Below are positions 11,255-24,855 of a DNA stretch of 64,000 nucleotides, in pieces. This DNA is from Mesocentrotus franciscanus. Lineage: Eukaryota > Echinodermata > Echinoidea > Camarodonta > Strongylocentrotidae. The stretch lies in NCBI GenBank assembly GCA_037976565.1, contig CP137680.1, forward strand, positions 17,544,861-17,608,860, read 5' to 3'. The position numbers and the translations under genes were made by a program. The notes under the pieces are model-generated. The model was not told where the DNA came from. It worked only from the letters and a program-made list of their open reading frames with translations, and made no database searches. Within the stretch, counting starts at the first letter, position 1. Each line of letters starts with the position of its first letter.

Positions 11255-13150
11255 GATATTTGTGGTTTGAGTTCTTGCAAAAAAACTGAAAATTTAAGGG
11301 GGTTGATCGTATAATTTTGCACGCACAATGAATGAACGCGGGTACAATTTTCTAATTGGACAAGAGAGGGCAGTATTATTTTTATGATGCGCCCTCTCAA
11401 CCTCAACGTTTTGCACATATCGATATGCATTTACTTGGTAACGCCTAAAAATATTTGTCAATGTCATATTCAATTTTTTTTGCTAAGTCATCAAAATAAA
11501 CAGTGGTGAATCTAGGGGCGAGGGGAATTATTCTCCTTTGTGGGCTTGTGCTCATTTGGATGTGTGTGTTTTAGAGCTAATAATATTCTTTATACACTTT
11601 AGGCCTATATATTTTGGAGAACCCAATGACTCATGAGTTCATGATTTGTTTCTTGTTTACTGTGTTAATTTATATATTTTATTTTTAAATTTCATTTCAT
11701 TTTGGCGTTTTCATCTTTTTTTAAATTTTAGCTCATTTTATGTTATTTTTATTTTTTTTAAATTTTAGTTCACTTTATTATATCTTATTATTTTATCTAA
11801 TTTTAGTTATGTACTCATCCTTATAATTCATTTATTAATTCGTTGGTTCATTAATGAAAGTTAATTTCCATTCATGTATTGGTTTAATCATTTGTTGCTT
11901 GTGGTTTAATTGGCCCTTTTGGATTTTATACTCCTCCCCCGGGAAAAAAATGTATCAGCCTACGCCATGTTATGAATATTATTGTTTTTTTTCTACATTT
12001 TAGTATAAAAACTGTCGAAGTAATGCCTAAAGTACGCCTAGAGTTTGTATTTCTAAGAGATTAAACGTTGATCGAGCATAATAAAAATATTTCTCAAGAG
12101 AAAAAAAAATTGGCATGGCTGGCGCAGCGACTTTTCTGCAAAATACCTTCTTCAACCGTTATCCTAGTCCAGACTCTGGCCTATTTAATTTTGATCTCCA
12201 CCGCACACCAACGCTACCTCCCCTACTTGCTACCAGCCGATGATGGCGTGATCATTAAATTCGGACTCAGGCTGGGCTGGTGAGCATAATTATGAGTTTG
12301 TTGATAACGCCATCTTCGGTGGCTTGAATCAAGTGTGTAGGGAATATAATAAATTAGGACCGGGCAGATTTTCTGGACTACCGTTATCCCGACAGTTTCT
12401 AAAAGTCGTTGAGCGCCACCTTGTGTCAATATCGCAATACAGTCGAGCGTGTATAGAAACTATAGATCCCTATTATTATGTAAATCGCGAACTACCTTAG
12501 TTTTCACTTTTTAAACCGTGTGTAAACGGTTTTAATTAAAGAAACGGCCCGATTACCACGATTGTTGATTTGCCGCAAATCACATTTGGGTTGGTATTAT
12601 TTTGTACTTTTGTTCAATGATATTGCTTTTTGATTTTTGTAAATAATTTTTTTTTTTTTTTTAAATTTCTCCTGCAAAACATAATACAATGAATACGTAT
12701 ATCACAAAAAATATACAATGAAACGACAAATATAATAGAAATAGCATGAGAAAGGAGGAACTAACTAGAAGCAGAGCTTGTTGAAGTGTTAGTTCCTCAG
12801 ATGCTATTTTACAATATATAATAATTATTCAGATAAAAACGTAACAAACAAAAATAATGAATAACCCTGCTGCCAAACTGAACGGGTGGTTGTAAACCAT
12901 TGAATTATCTTTACGCTGATGACACACCCTCCACCCCGGCCCCTCCGCTCAAGAAGGCTTCGGATAGCTGGCGAGATTTCAATAAATTCATGTTGTGGGG
13001 TCATTCTAATGGGGAGGGGCGTTTTCCTTACCATTCGGAACATTCGGGATCTGCGTCCGAAAATTCTCTACCAATATTCAAGTTGCTAAAGCATTTTGTT
13101 TTGGGGCGATTTTACACAAAAAAAAATCAAATAAAGTTCAGATGACATTG
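11255..13150. other. SUMO upstream region, otherwise no gene seen
   Basis: The first 150 bp may hold the SUMO promoter, including a minus-strand CCAAT at 11354-11359. The rest is AT-rich (11640-11900 repeats TTTTATTTTTAAATTT-like words). Confidence 0.4.
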
Positions 13151-13181
<31 letters not shown>

Positions 13182-13243
13182 TTTGCTTCCCCGTCTTCCC
13201 CCTTCTCTCTCCCTCTATCTTTCTCTCTCTTTCATTCTCTCTG
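13151..13243. repeat. CT microsatellite
   Basis: Pure CT dinucleotides over 13151-13179, then degenerate CT-rich sequence. Confidence 0.95.
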
Positions 13244-13503
13244 CTTCTACTAGTAAGCACCTGGGCCGGTATTCTGACTCTAGTCTGATTTTCATTCTTG
13301 TGTCACCCTTTTCGTCAGGCTTTCATGATGAAAATTAAAATATAATTGGTAGACTGCAGGATCTCTCAAAACATGATATCTTTGTGTTTATCACACGATC
13401 CAGTGGAAGAAGAAAATGACTCCCACATCATACCAAAGACCAACAATTAATAAATCATACAAAACTAAAGGCAGGTAGCTCTGACAATAATAATAATCTG
13501 GAT

Positions 13504-13808
13504 ATAATTCATCGCCCGGCTGGCAGAAGGGCGTTAGCGCGCGAGCGACTCGAAAACTATTTTTCGAATTATTCGCATTCAAAGATTTGTTTAATATTTA
13601 AACTGCTTTCCGTCCCGAAAATTGGTTAAAAACTTTAAACACTAATAGAAATGTTATAGTAGAACATGGCCACAATTTGTTTTCGGAAATAAGTCAGTTT
13701 TATAAAAGTTTGAGGCAATTTAGTGCTAACGCCCTTCTGCTTTGCGCTTCATTTTTGACCTGAAATTCGGGCTAACGCCCTTCTGCCAGCCAGGCGACGA
13801 TTTATTAT
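13504..13808. mobile_element. 305-bp inverted-repeat element
   Basis: The left end contains CTGGCAGAAGGGCGTTAGC (13520-13538); the right end contains GCTAACGCCCTTCTGCCAG (13771-13789). A third inverted copy of GCTAACGCCCTTCTGC lies inside near 13726. Flanking AT-rich bases also match loosely. No coding capacity. Confidence 0.65.
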
Positions 13809-14502
13809 AAAGCGCTTAATACGAAATATCAACTCTATATAATCGCTTTACAGATTATAGCGAAAATGTTATTTATTATAACACTCTCATATTAACGCAA
13901 GTGGTGTAACAGATGGTGGGGGTGATGATTTGCCTTAAAAAACACCCCCCCCCCCGGGCCGAGATTTTTAAAGACTTATACCTTTCCCAGTGAAACATTG
14001 ATGACTTTGTTGTTGTTGTCATCATCGGCGCTTGTCATCCCTTTATGAGACTTTGGCCCCTTTAACAAATTTCTCCGACCCCGCCCATGTACACCCACCT
14101 ATATCCCCAACCGCAATAAAATCATAATTTTAAGATGCACGATCGACACAAAAAGATAAAAAATGATTTGATTTACAAGTATGACTCCTGTCCTGATTGT
14201 CACGACAACCGATAGACGCTTGGATTCTTCCACGATCTCTTCTTGTTTCCGGTTTTAGGTCTGATGAAAGTTGTCACTGACCTGAAGAATGAAGAAAAGA
14301 TGATCGAGAAGATAAAAATAGCAGTCGAAATGTCAGTGGTTGTTTGGATGTGAATCATCTACATGCTGGGTGAACGTTGTGGGCAGCAAACAAGAAAATC
14401 CATAGCTAGATGAGCGAAAAATCGGACTGTGGATGTCATCTTTTTTCTCTTTTCCCTTGAAACACAAACAAAACAAAAACAACAAAAACAACAAGAAATA
14501 TC

Positions 14503-14504
14503 GA

Positions 14505-14550
<46 letters not shown>

Positions 14551-14551
14551 A

Positions 14552-14612
<61 letters not shown>

Positions 14613-14710
14613 GAGAGAGGAGAAGGGGGTAATTGTATCCTTCGACCGCCCTTACCTTTCATTTTTCGCCCCTCTCCAGCTTGTTTCCCTTCTATCTCGC
14701 CTTCTCTCCA

Positions 14711-14776
<66 letters not shown>

Positions 14777-14782
14777 AGGGAG
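14503..14782. repeat. Two GA microsatellite tracts
   Basis: Long GA runs at about 14503-14626 and 14710-14782, separated by 80 bp of mixed pyrimidine-rich sequence. Arg/Glu or Leu/Ser open frames across them are artefacts of the repeat. Confidence 0.95.
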
Positions 14783-15421
14783 GGAAGTTTTTCTCTCGGG
14801 GGAGGGGCAATTACAATCATGCTATCAAGTCGCGAGTGGGTGGAATATACGATCATTTGAAAATCGAGAACCCAAACGAACGCGCGTGGGGAGAGGAGGG
14901 AAACAAATTAACGCGAATCGGAATGAAATTGGCCATCCCGCTTTCCAATCGACACTTTCGATTGTTTCGTCACTCCGTCAAGTCAAGTCCACGTGAGAGA
15001 TCTCATTATTTCACGCACTCGTACATTGTTGTATGATCAGAGAAGGTCCACGAACCGACATGAAACCATTCAACTAACCAAGACTATTGCAGAGTCATGG
15101 CAAACCGGAGTCGCATTCAATGATTTCTGCTTTTGTTCAGAAACTGTCGCTCCTTATATCTCTCTCTCCAAGTCACCATCGTCAACAAAGTCGACAAACA
15201 TGATGAAGACTTCCAGCAGGTGTTTTCCTTAGCTCATCGTCGTCGTCAGCATTCACCGATTGGTTTTTAAGGAGTGCGAGTTCATTTTTGTTTCGATAAA
15301 CAACAAGGAAAGTGTGATTTGGATTTGTAAGCGTCGTCACAAAAGGACATCTTTTGGATATCATTCGATTGTGTTATTATCGTGAATGTTGATTATCTAA
15401 AGGTTGGCACTCTAAAGCAAC

Positions 15422-15451
15422 ATGATGCTGCCTTCTCTATCTTCATCATAC
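15422..15451 (+). CDS. Possible short 5' coding exon
   Basis: An ATG with A at -3 starts ten codons (MMLPSLSSSY) that run straight into a strong GTAAGT donor at 15452. I could not find a matching downstream exon, so this is only a splice-pattern candidate. Confidence 0.18.
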
Positions 15452-18400
15452 GTAAGTATTCAGTTCTCTAATAATCTTTTATGCTAAATGATAATAATTA
15501 TGATTCATTTTACGACAAAGAAGAAAAATATATAGATTGGACTCTCTTTGCATCCATCTAAAAACTAGAAATTTGCATTCCTCTTCAACTAAGTAACGTT
15601 CTTAAAACTTTCTCAGAGTCGTGTAATTACTTGACTTGTTTATTTATCTATCTATTGTATGGGAATACATCGCTGAGTTTTAGAGGAAGAAAATACAAAT
15701 ATGAAAGGGAAAAAAAGGGGGAGGAGGAATGGTTGATTTTCAATAGAATTTTATTCATATGGTCGTAAACATGGTACTAATTTGAAAAGCACAGATACCA
15801 TAAACAAACAAAATAGAAACTAGAGGAGTAATTACAAATAAATTCCACGAAAGTGTCAACATTCATAAAACAATGCTTTGCGTACAAATCTAGACTGATT
15901 TTGATCTATAATTATGTTTGTTAATTGTTAGTACCTGTAGTGTTCTCGCTCTTCTTTTTTACACTCTCAGTTTGTGTATACCACTTTAAACGAATCGTCA
16001 TGTTCAAGTTTTCAGTTAAAATTCTATAATACGTTATAAAATTGTTTATTGGCAATACATTATAGTAAAATACCTCCAACGAAAGAAAATGATTGCGAAC
16101 AATTTGATGAATATTTTTCATAAATATTTCTATATTGACGAACTATTCCAAGCTCATGCTATACCATGGCACATGGATTGTAATTTTTCACGTCCATTTG
16201 CAAATTCTTGAATCATCTCCACAATATCATAAATATTATATTTCACTTTTCGTTTGTAAAGCTGCATGGTCACGGTGTGCCCGTTAGTACGCTTACTATA
16301 ATAAGTAAGATCATATACCATAATTCTCTCGTGATATATTCCAATGGACTTGGATTAATTTTTCTTGTTTTTGATTTTTAAAGTGTATCCTTTAAAAAAA
16401 TGATTGTGCATGGTGTATTCTTGTTGCAGTTCTTGCCATTAAAGCCCTTTCAAATTGTTGGCACATTTTCCTGGCCTGGTAGCCGTAAACATCTAAAAAC
16501 GGGCTTCGCCAATGACTGCAGAGAGCTTCATTCTATTTTTAAGACATCCCACGTTCCAGATATACTTTGTATTCCGAGCTATGCTATAGAACCAACTTGG
16601 TAATCAGAGCACAACACCTTGAACTTTTCATTTAGTTTCCTGAAAGTTGAAACTTAGTATATTTGAATTTCACTTTTGTTAATTTTTTAGGGTCAAAGTT
16701 TCGGTATTTGCGAAAAACCTCATTTTGTATGATTGTATAGAAGAGAACCACGACCGAAAGAAATCGGAATCCGTTGGACGCCGGAACCTCTAAACCTCTG
16801 AACCTCTATTTTCTTTTTCCTTACTAGTATTTACTTCTTCTTTTCATTTTTCCTATATACAGCGCGTAGAAATGTTAACAAATGTATTACGCGCTTTATA
16901 AGAACCGTATTATCATTATTATTATTATAAAAGACCTTTAACTTCCAAATATTGCAAGAAATTATATACACATGTAGGTAAAAATCAAATTACACAAGTT
17001 TCACGGAGCAAATTGGAAAGTGAACACAATGGAAAATTGTGATTATATCCTAATACTACGATAGAAAAAGAGCACTCTAGCACTCATTCATTATTTCATT
17101 TGCACGATTGGTTGAACATGACTGTTCTCGAGGCACAGAGCGATTCAAGCGAAATTTAATTAGAGATGGAAATTACACTTTACTTTGAAGTTAAAAGCGC
17201 ATGCAGATATATTTTCACCGTGACAATGCGCGCAATTTTTGTAGCGAACTTGATATGAATACATGTTCTATAATTATTGCAATTTTAGATTAATTTGGAA
17301 GCAATATACCGCATGGTCGTTGTAAAAAAAGGGGCAATTATATTCCACCTAAAATATAGATTTAAAAAAAAATACTTGTTATGATAATAACAATAATTTC
17401 GACAATTCAGGAGCGCTAAAAAGAAAAAAAATACCAAAGCGCTTACAAAATCACATATATTGAAGACAAAACATTAAATACATGGATTCATGAAATAGGC
17501 AAACTACATCATAATCCTATTACTGAAGGGAGAAGTATGTTTTTAAAGTGACTCGGTAACATTGTTGGAGGTTGATGAAAAATCTGTGTAATTTTGTGTA
17601 AAATGTTACTTATTATATTATTTCTACCGTACTAACCCCTAACATGCAAAAAATCCTGAACAAATTCTCAAACCACAAAGATATTTATGGTTTTCACTCA
17701 AACTTTTAGATTATGTTTAATTGTACATCTAGCATTGCAGTCACTACCTTAGCACCATTTTCTCTCATCTGAACAATGTTACCCAGTCCCTTTAAGGAAA
17801 ATTTTGGAAGTGGCAAGATAGATTAATTCTCTGATGGAAAGTGGACTTTTTTCTCCACGTTTTCGGAGCAGCCACTGTAAAACGTTTTTCGGTAGATGAT
17901 CGAGAGTCTTGATTTAGGAATAATTAGTTTATATCTGTCCGTTGTTGATCGAAGGTGACAAGCTGATATATGTATTTATACATCAGCTTTATTACTCCTT
18001 TAAATAGAAGGTTGAGTTCTTGGGAGAGGTGAAAAATGATTTGTGAGCGTTATCATTGTATTATGCAAGTGTGGAAGAACATCAGAGAAAAAATATTCCC
18101 TGAAAAGCATGGCTCTTCAAATGCCTTAATATTCTAAATATGGCATGTAACATCATACAAATCGGGACGGATTTCTAAGCCACATGTTCGTTTTGTCCCA
18201 TGTACATCTTTCTGTGTACAGTGCTTGTAACTTTACCAAGACTGGGCCAAATTTCTTATCATTTTGATGATTCCAGAATCTACACCAATAGTTATATGCT
18301 AGATGATCAACCTTTTCTGATCGATTCCACAACGTTTCTTTCACAATGCAATCGCATGACCCAAACTCAACTTTATCTTTAAAATCGATGAAAGTAGACT

Positions 18401-19876
18401 TGACACCTTTTTCAACTACAGAGGTTGATATTATTGAAAGGCAATGTGACTTTACGATTACCCTTATTTATTTAATCCTAGTTTTGAACTTAGCTCTAGT
18501 TCAGTCGTTATCGATGAAAGAAACGAAAAGCCGCTTTCCATTATTTAAAAGAAAACAGTCACATAGAAAGAAAAAAAAATCGCAAGAAAAATATTTGTTC
18601 CATGTCAGTCATCACTAGGACAAGAGGAAGCGGTGAAAGTGCTTCAACATTATCCTCAATCACATTACTCCATTTTCCCTCTTCTGAATACCACTTATTT
18701 TTTAATCTTACCCCCCACATATTTAAAAAGGATGGCTCATTCAAGATCAAAATGCAATTTCAATGGGGTCCTTTACAAAGTACATATAAATAAAAAGAAA
18801 CATTATAAGAACAACAACAAACAAACAAACAAAAACAATTATAAGGTTATATACAACATGAACAACAGAAAATAGGAAGTTTAAGGCTATTCTATATATA
18901 AAAAAGAGTAATAAAATGTATATATACCTACATAATGGCTAAATTGTTAAAGTCTAAAAAAAGTGATATAAATATTTTTTTTTGTTCATTACACTATTAT
19001 ACACGAAATGATTTCCGTGAAGATATGTTTTTTTTGCAATGTCAGATTTTATATGAATGTCACTGGTTTCTCTATATGAACATCGTGGTCTTTCCTTCAT
19101 GATGAAACGGGGTTAAGAACAAACCTTTTCTTTAAGGGATAATCTAGGGCCTACATGCGATTTTATAACAATATGCATCTTACCAATTTCTACTCGAATA
19201 TTAAGTAGATACGAGCTATGGTTAATTAAACGCGAGCGTTGCATGTTAGCAACACCGACATCATGCTTTATCCATGCAGTGTCGGTATCAATTTGTTTTG
19301 TAGGAGGGAAATGGCTCGAATTTCGGTAAAGTAAAGTCAGTCCCCCAATATGCCAGAAGGGCTTACGACTCTACGAAATACGTATTACATTTTTATGTTG
19401 AAATTGCGGGTATTCAACTTATTGGTAAGAAACCAAGGAGTGCTTTGATGTCGTAGAATGACAGGTAATGCGTCTGATTTGATGCATCTGCACGGTTTAA
19501 GACCGCGAGGTTTGCTCACTTCAGGACCTCGTCAAGAGTCTTCAGAGTCTTCAACTACCCTTACCTAACTTGATGGTTTCACTCAGCGGTTTTTCCGGTA
19601 AATTCCCCAATCCATTCACCTTGAAAGTCATTCCTATATATAAATAAAACCTGACAGTCAAGCTCAATTATTTGAAATATAAGTTGACTTGGGGGAGAAG
19701 GAAGGAAAAGAAGATATTAAGGGAATTAGACGACTATAAAATGAATAAAGAATACTCCCATGAACAAGACAGTAATCACGCTAAATGTAACAGTACCATG
19801 AAACCCATGCGCATGTAACATTTCGCCCCCCCTGCCTAGGATAGTTCTGCCCCCATCATCATAGACATCGGAATAG
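15452..19876. other. Gene-free AT-rich sequence
   Basis: No convincing exon, element or RNA gene except the SINE tail at 16852-16928. Frames around 18150-18800 show no domain. Confidence 0.5.
16852..16928 (+). mobile_element. SINE 3' tail fragment
   Basis: GCGCTTTATAAGAACCGTATTATC followed by ATT repeats is the usual 3' end of tRNA-derived SINEs in these genomes. The tRNA-like head is missing. Confidence 0.5.
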
Positions 19877-19971
19877 TCTAAGAGTGGATTAATAAGGGAA
19901 CAACATAACACTGTATTATCAAATAAGTTTTTGAAAATGTTATGTTGTTCCCTTCTTAATCCACTCTTAGA
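19877..19971. repeat. Inverted repeat (about 34-bp arms)
   Basis: CTAAGAGTGGATTAATAAGG at 19877 is repeated inverted near 19971 (CCTTCTTAATCCACTCTTAG), with GGAACAACATAACA also matching. The spacer is about 25 bases. It abuts the LINE remnant. Confidence 0.7.
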
Positions 19972-19984
19972 CAAATGCGATGGA

Positions 19985-20530
19985 TGTTGCATTTTCAAAT
20001 CAAATACCTCTTCAAGAATACTTGATAGATTATTAAAATTACGAAATAGAATGGTGAGAATAATACTGGATGCACATCCGCGAACTCATAATATAGTTGA
20101 CAAGTTTACTGTCCTAAATCGGCAGGTACTGTCTGTGTGATGGAATCAACATAGAATGATCCAGGGCCCCGTCTTACAAAGAGTTACGATTGATCCAAAT
20201 CAATCGTAAGTCCTCCAATCAATCGCAAGTTTGCAGTCTCCTATCTCTTATGTACATAGTTGGGATTGATATCAATCGCAAATAAGTTGCGATTGATATC
20301 AACTCTTTGTAATACGGGGCCCAGGTGTATACAATAATGTCTTAATGATCTCACACCCGATTATTTGAAATATATTAATTTCACCAGGCCTATTATTAAT
20401 TCTTTTGACACAGATTCCGGATGAATGGTTCGCTTAATAATACACTATTTAACAATGCTGCAGGTCGTTCTTTTGAATACATGGGGTATACAGGGTGGAA
20501 CAGTCCAAGTGTGAATCAAAGAAATAGTCG
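19985..20530 (+). mobile_element. LINE 3' ORF remnant, split by a MITE
   Basis: Plus-strand frames read LLKLRNRMVRIILDAHPRTH and later NDLTPDYLKYINF and GRSFEYMGYTGWNSP. These match the region downstream of the polymerase in CR1/RTE-like LINEs (KLQNRAAR-type, LAPDYL-type and RSF-Y-G-WNSLP-type motifs). The remnant is interrupted at 20164-20322 by a short inverted-repeat element, so the reading resumes only after it. Frames are degenerate. Confidence 0.65.
20164..20322. mobile_element. 159-bp MITE with GGGCCCCGT termini
   Basis: Left end GGGCCCCGTCTTACAAAGAG and right end (reverse complement) GGGCCCCGTATTACAAAGAG form about 22 bp of terminal inverted repeat with one mismatch. The interior carries repeated GATTGAT/ATCAATC dyads. 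It interrupts a LINE remnant. It belongs to the same broad group as the elements at 998-1277 and 22935-23102. Confidence 0.8.
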
Positions 20531-21787
20531 CTTATGACATGTTGAATGTGACAATTAAATAGCTGATATACATGTACATATCAACGACAAAACGTCAAGA
20601 TATGGTTAAATCCTGAATATGTTGCTACTTTTGTATTAAATCAAATCATTTTTTCCCCTTCTCATCACTATTTTTTCCTTAAAGATGTTGGCTTTAAACA
20701 AAATGGTTAGGTTTAGTTTAAGTGTTTGTCTGTTGTTGTTGTTTATTTGTTTGTCTTTTGGTTTGGGTCTTGTTTTATTTATCTTCTTTTTTTAGGGGGG
20801 GGGGTAATTTTCAGGTCTTTGAATTTGCCTTTATTATTGATAGAGTATTGTAAGTTTGCCTATAATCATTACTTGGTACACGAATATAGAAGTTAGCTAT
20901 ACATTTTTTCTATAACTTCAATCTTTAAATCATATTATTGTCTATATAGGCCAACAGGGCTGATGTTGAAAGCAGTTTCGTAACTGACCATGATACCTTT
21001 TAAAAAATAAAACTACAAATGAATAAATAAATAATTAAATAAATAAATACAGTTTCTGATTCACCACTGCTGAATACTGGAAACAAATTTAATGTCGAGA
21101 TTCAATATTTCACTGTAGACGTGAAACCTACTCAGTCATTTTACGTTTTTGCTCTGAAATAAGTTTTCCTCTTTTAACATTTTTATGTGAGTGATTTTAA
21201 CAAGCCTGAAAGACATTTTCAAGTATCTGTCATCCTTATAAAATGTGTAAATATCATGTTTTGAATCGTTATTGAAATGTACTACTTCAATCTGTATATC
21301 AATGTAAGGGTCCCTACTTGGGAATTGTATTGTAATTTTTTTTTTACAATGAGATGAATTACAAAGGAAAGCATAGATCAACAAACAATCTAATGCAAGC
21401 TCTTTTGGAAAAGGAGACGGTAATTTATATTGACTGCCGAATTGTAGCAAGGTAATAAATTCTAGTTGCCTTCAGAATTGTTCCCGTTGGGTTAAGTTCT
21501 CCTTTCTTAAGTGCAGGACGGATATATTATTGATACATTGCTCCAGATTAAATACCTGAAATATTGAGCGGTTCATTCAGTTACATTTGAAGTTGTCATA
21601 TTGATCGTACACTATAGACCCCAGTCATACCAAAATGGCCAACACCAGACCGACCCGAAAGGCTTATAATTGGTCGGTTTAATTTTGTTTGTTTGATTCA
21701 TTCATTCACATTGCGCAAATGATTCCAGTTTATGACAAATATTCACATTGATTTGAGATTTTTTGTTTACAGAGAATAATGAACAGA

Positions 21788-22102
21788 TTAAAGGGATTGG
21801 GTATATCTTTGCCTCAGATTCTAAACAAAATCCTGAATTTAAGCTAATGCTGCAATCATAATTATGAACCTTTATCTCAGTCAGGAATCCCATGACGTCT
21901 ACAAGCCGATCGCCTGTCTCATTATCAAGATATTTATGATTGGAAATCGAAATTTCACTCAAAGATTTTTACTTTTTTGAGGCACTTCATGATCATTTTG
22001 AAGCGCAATTTTTGTTAAGGCTTCAATATTACACCATGTCACAGAAACTGATAACATGTAGGGCCATGCATCTCAGATTTAACATTGTTAAACGATGCCT
22101 TT
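21788..22102 (+). repeat. Dispersed repeat family, copy 1
   Basis: About 315 bp shared with copies at 24471-24855 (same strand) and 40245-40590 (opposite strand). Landmarks are CAAGCCGATCGCCTG, TTTATGATTGGAAATCGAAA, GAGGCACTTCATGATCATTT and CTCAGATTTAACATTGTTAA. This copy lacks about 65 bp present in the other two. Confidence 0.9.
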
Positions 22103-22393
22103 TAGCACTAGAATAGCAAAGTAATTGGAAAATGTGGAGGTATCTACTGAGTAGCTTATATAGCTTGTAAAATGTAGACCCCGTGACTATCAACAAAAAA
22201 ATGTCGAAAAAGCTGTATGATTTAGATAAGCTAATAAATACATTTTTAAAGAAATACAATAACGAATACCATGATACAACATGTACACTATATACAGATA
22301 AAATATATAGATACGGTTACCGAACGTGAACAAATATGAATGATAAGAGTCAAAGAGATTTAAACCAAAACAAAAGACAAACGGTTTAGTATT

Positions 22394-22620
22394 GTGATCG
22401 TGACCAGGCCGACAAGAGACCGAGCAATTTGTAGCCGAATGGTTAAGAATCGGTCAATTTTTAAGTCGGTCTGGCATTGCGATCGAGAAATACTCCAACC
22501 ACACCAGCGAGACCAACACCAGACCTACAAGAAACCGAACAAACCACTACATTATTTGGTAGTCGAATGGCCATAAGAAGCGGTCGGTTTGGACTTCTTA
22601 TATGTTTCTCGATGTGACTG
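22394..22620. repeat. Short palindromic GACCGAC/GTCGGTC elements
   Basis: Two adjacent small dyads built from ACCAGACC, GACCGA and TCGGTC words. Related words occur at 21618-21686 and in the complete palindrome at 31156-31277, suggesting one small repeat family. Confidence 0.45.
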
Positions 22621-22934
22621 CGGTATATATGCGACTTAAACACGAGTTTCATAAGAATTACTGAAAGTGTCTGATAATGTTTCCCGCTCCGCATGTTGGG
22701 TTCAAGATTTTGAAAACAAATTATGGTGACATAATGTTGACAAAAAGGGGTTCATTTTCATCTAATGATTTGAATTTGTATTCATTTGGAATTGAATGTC
22801 ATCTTGACTTGGATAGATATCGATTTGCTTAATGTCAGTGTCTATTTCGCTTACACAAGAGGCATGGGGGGCGACGTCTTCCTTGATTTCAGAGTGATCA
22901 ATATACAAAATCTACTCGCTCTTTTGCGTATTTT

Positions 22935-23102
22935 GGGGGGCGTTTCATCAACATTAATTTTGTCCACCGACAACTTTCAGTGCTGACTAAATTGGACCAA
23001 TCAGAGGCCTGGAAAATAGTCGGTGACAATAAAATTGTCGGTGAAAATGATATTAGTCGGTGAAAACCACCGACTAATTTATTGTTTCATGAAACGCCCC
23101 CC
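22935..23102. mobile_element. 168-bp MITE with GGGGGGCGTTTCAT termini
   Basis: Terminal inverted repeats GGGGGGCGTTTCAT at both ends, with an internal alternation of GTCGGTG/CACCGAC motifs. No coding capacity. Similar termini to 998-1277. Confidence 0.75.
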
Positions 23103-23140
23103 TGTTCACGCATGTCTACATCTTCGTCTGATTTTATATT

Positions 23141-23168
23141 GAGAGAGAGGGAGAGAGAGAGAGAGAGG
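23141..23168. repeat. GA microsatellite
   Basis: Short near-perfect GA run. Confidence 0.8.
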
Positions 23169-23299
23169 AAACAACGATAATTAATAACGATCATGATCCG
23201 TCTATATTATTATTAAAGATAATTCTCTCAATCTCTTATGGTATGTTGTTTATATAATGTCTTTGTTTTCTACAATGTATTCTATTTTTTGTAAATCTT

Positions 23300-23397
23300 T
23301 GTATGTACAGGGCTCTTTTGTAAAGCAGGCCTTTGGCACTGAAAAGACTACCCTGTTTTTAAATAAAACTGAATAAATAAATAAATAAATAAATAAA
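23300..23397 (+). mobile_element. LINE 3' tail with AAAT repeats
   Basis: ACTGAAAAGACTACCCTGTT followed by AAATAAAACTG and AATA tandem repeats. The same tail structure is seen at 30337-30452 and 63500-63738. Confidence 0.6.
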
Positions 23398-24149
23398 GCA
23401 TTAGACCATTAGTAATTGTTATACTCACATGTATTTCTGTAGAATACTGTACGCACATAAACATTATTTTACTAGTATAAGAATGGCATTGAAAATACAA
23501 AACCCGAATGCAAGTTAATTTCAGATATCTTTATAAAAAACTAAAAATCATGTTTCATATTACTCGCTTCAATGACGACAACCGAATTCTCACAGAATCG
23601 AAGAAAACTGACGTGTCTTGTTCAAAACTCTACAAATGAATGACATCTGAAGATATTTGGGAGAAGTGCATGCAAGCTGAGGAATGGGGAAAAACAAAAT
23701 TAAATAAAAAAATATTCTCCCGAGACATGAGCGTAAGAAAGGGTCTCGTCTACGCTAATGTCAGTTGTTCAGGAATGTGATTTTCGACATTTTTCTTTTT
23801 TGTTTTTTTGTTTTGTTTTGTTTTAATTTTTGTTATACATATTTACTGGTTCAAATCAGGCCCACCTACCATGTGAAACAATTGAATCATTTTGAGCCAG
23901 TTTCCCTCTCAAGTACGGCTGTATCGCACCAATCATTCCAATTGAGGATAAAGTTTTGTTTAAAAAATATATATATATTAGGCATACTCTTAGCCTGCTA
24001 ACTAGTGCATTGATACTATTAAGGGCTCAGAAATCCTCATACATTCATATACAATATTGAATTTGAGAATCATAACTTCCTATTGAGACCTATAAATCCA
24101 AGCTGAAATCTCATTTTTTAAAGCAATACCTGTACTTGGCACTATGACA

Positions 24150-24250
24150 CTCATCCAAACTCTCTTATTCTTTCTATTTTTCTTGAGCGCCTCGGAATTG
24201 ATTGTCTAGATAGACGGCGCTATATCAATGCCTATTATTATCATTTTATT
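24150..24250 (+). mobile_element. SINE 3' tail fragment
   Basis: CTTGAGCGCCTCGGAATTG...GACGGCGCTATATCAATGCC ending in ATT repeats, a typical SINE tail. No tRNA-like promoter boxes remain. Confidence 0.5.
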
Positions 24251-24470
24251 ACACAATTTCGGGAAAAGAGACGTCATAACATAGGGCTGTCACCATTAAT
24301 TTGTCTTTTATTTTGAAAAAGAACCACCTGTCCCATGTACTCAGGTTACTTCATGTACATCCCTCAATCTCAATTTATACGTGAATAAATTGTTCTCATG
24401 TTAAATGCTTAACATGCTGGACTGTACGACGAAGAATGCATACTCGTCGTTATTTAGGATGACGTTACTG

Positions 24471-24855
24471 AAAAGGGATCCGGTAACTTTGTCTCAGATT
24501 CTGACACAAAATCCTGGATTTAGCTCATGCTGCAATGATAATTATAAACCTTTAGGTTAGTCAGGAACCCCATGACTTTTACAAGCCGATCGCCTGCCTG
24601 ATTATCCAGATATTTATGATTGGAAATCGAAACCAAATTTTGCGTTTTCCTAACGGTTTTCATAACACTACAGTCTATTGGGGAAAACGAGTATGGTAAA
24701 ACCGGTCACTCAAAGATTTTTACTTTTTGAGGCACTTCTTGATCATTTTGAAGCGCGATTTGTTTTAGGGCTTCAATATTACACCATATCACAGACACTG
24801 ATAACACGTATGGCCGTGCATCTCAGATTTAACATTGTTAAACGATGCCTTTAAA
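24471..24855 (+). repeat. Dispersed repeat family, copy 2
   Basis: The longest of three copies; it contains the internal ACCAAATTTTGCGTTTTCCT...AAAACCGGTCACTC segment missing from copy 1. No terminal repeats or coding frame. Confidence 0.9.

Noticed and set aside
12900..13145. NYLYADDT string suggesting a reverse transcriptase active site
   Set aside because: None of the surrounding LINE or LTR polymerase motifs are present in any frame; the match is a chance YADD.
14333..14996. Long Arg/Glu or Leu/Ser open frames
   Set aside because: They are translations of GA/CT microsatellites.
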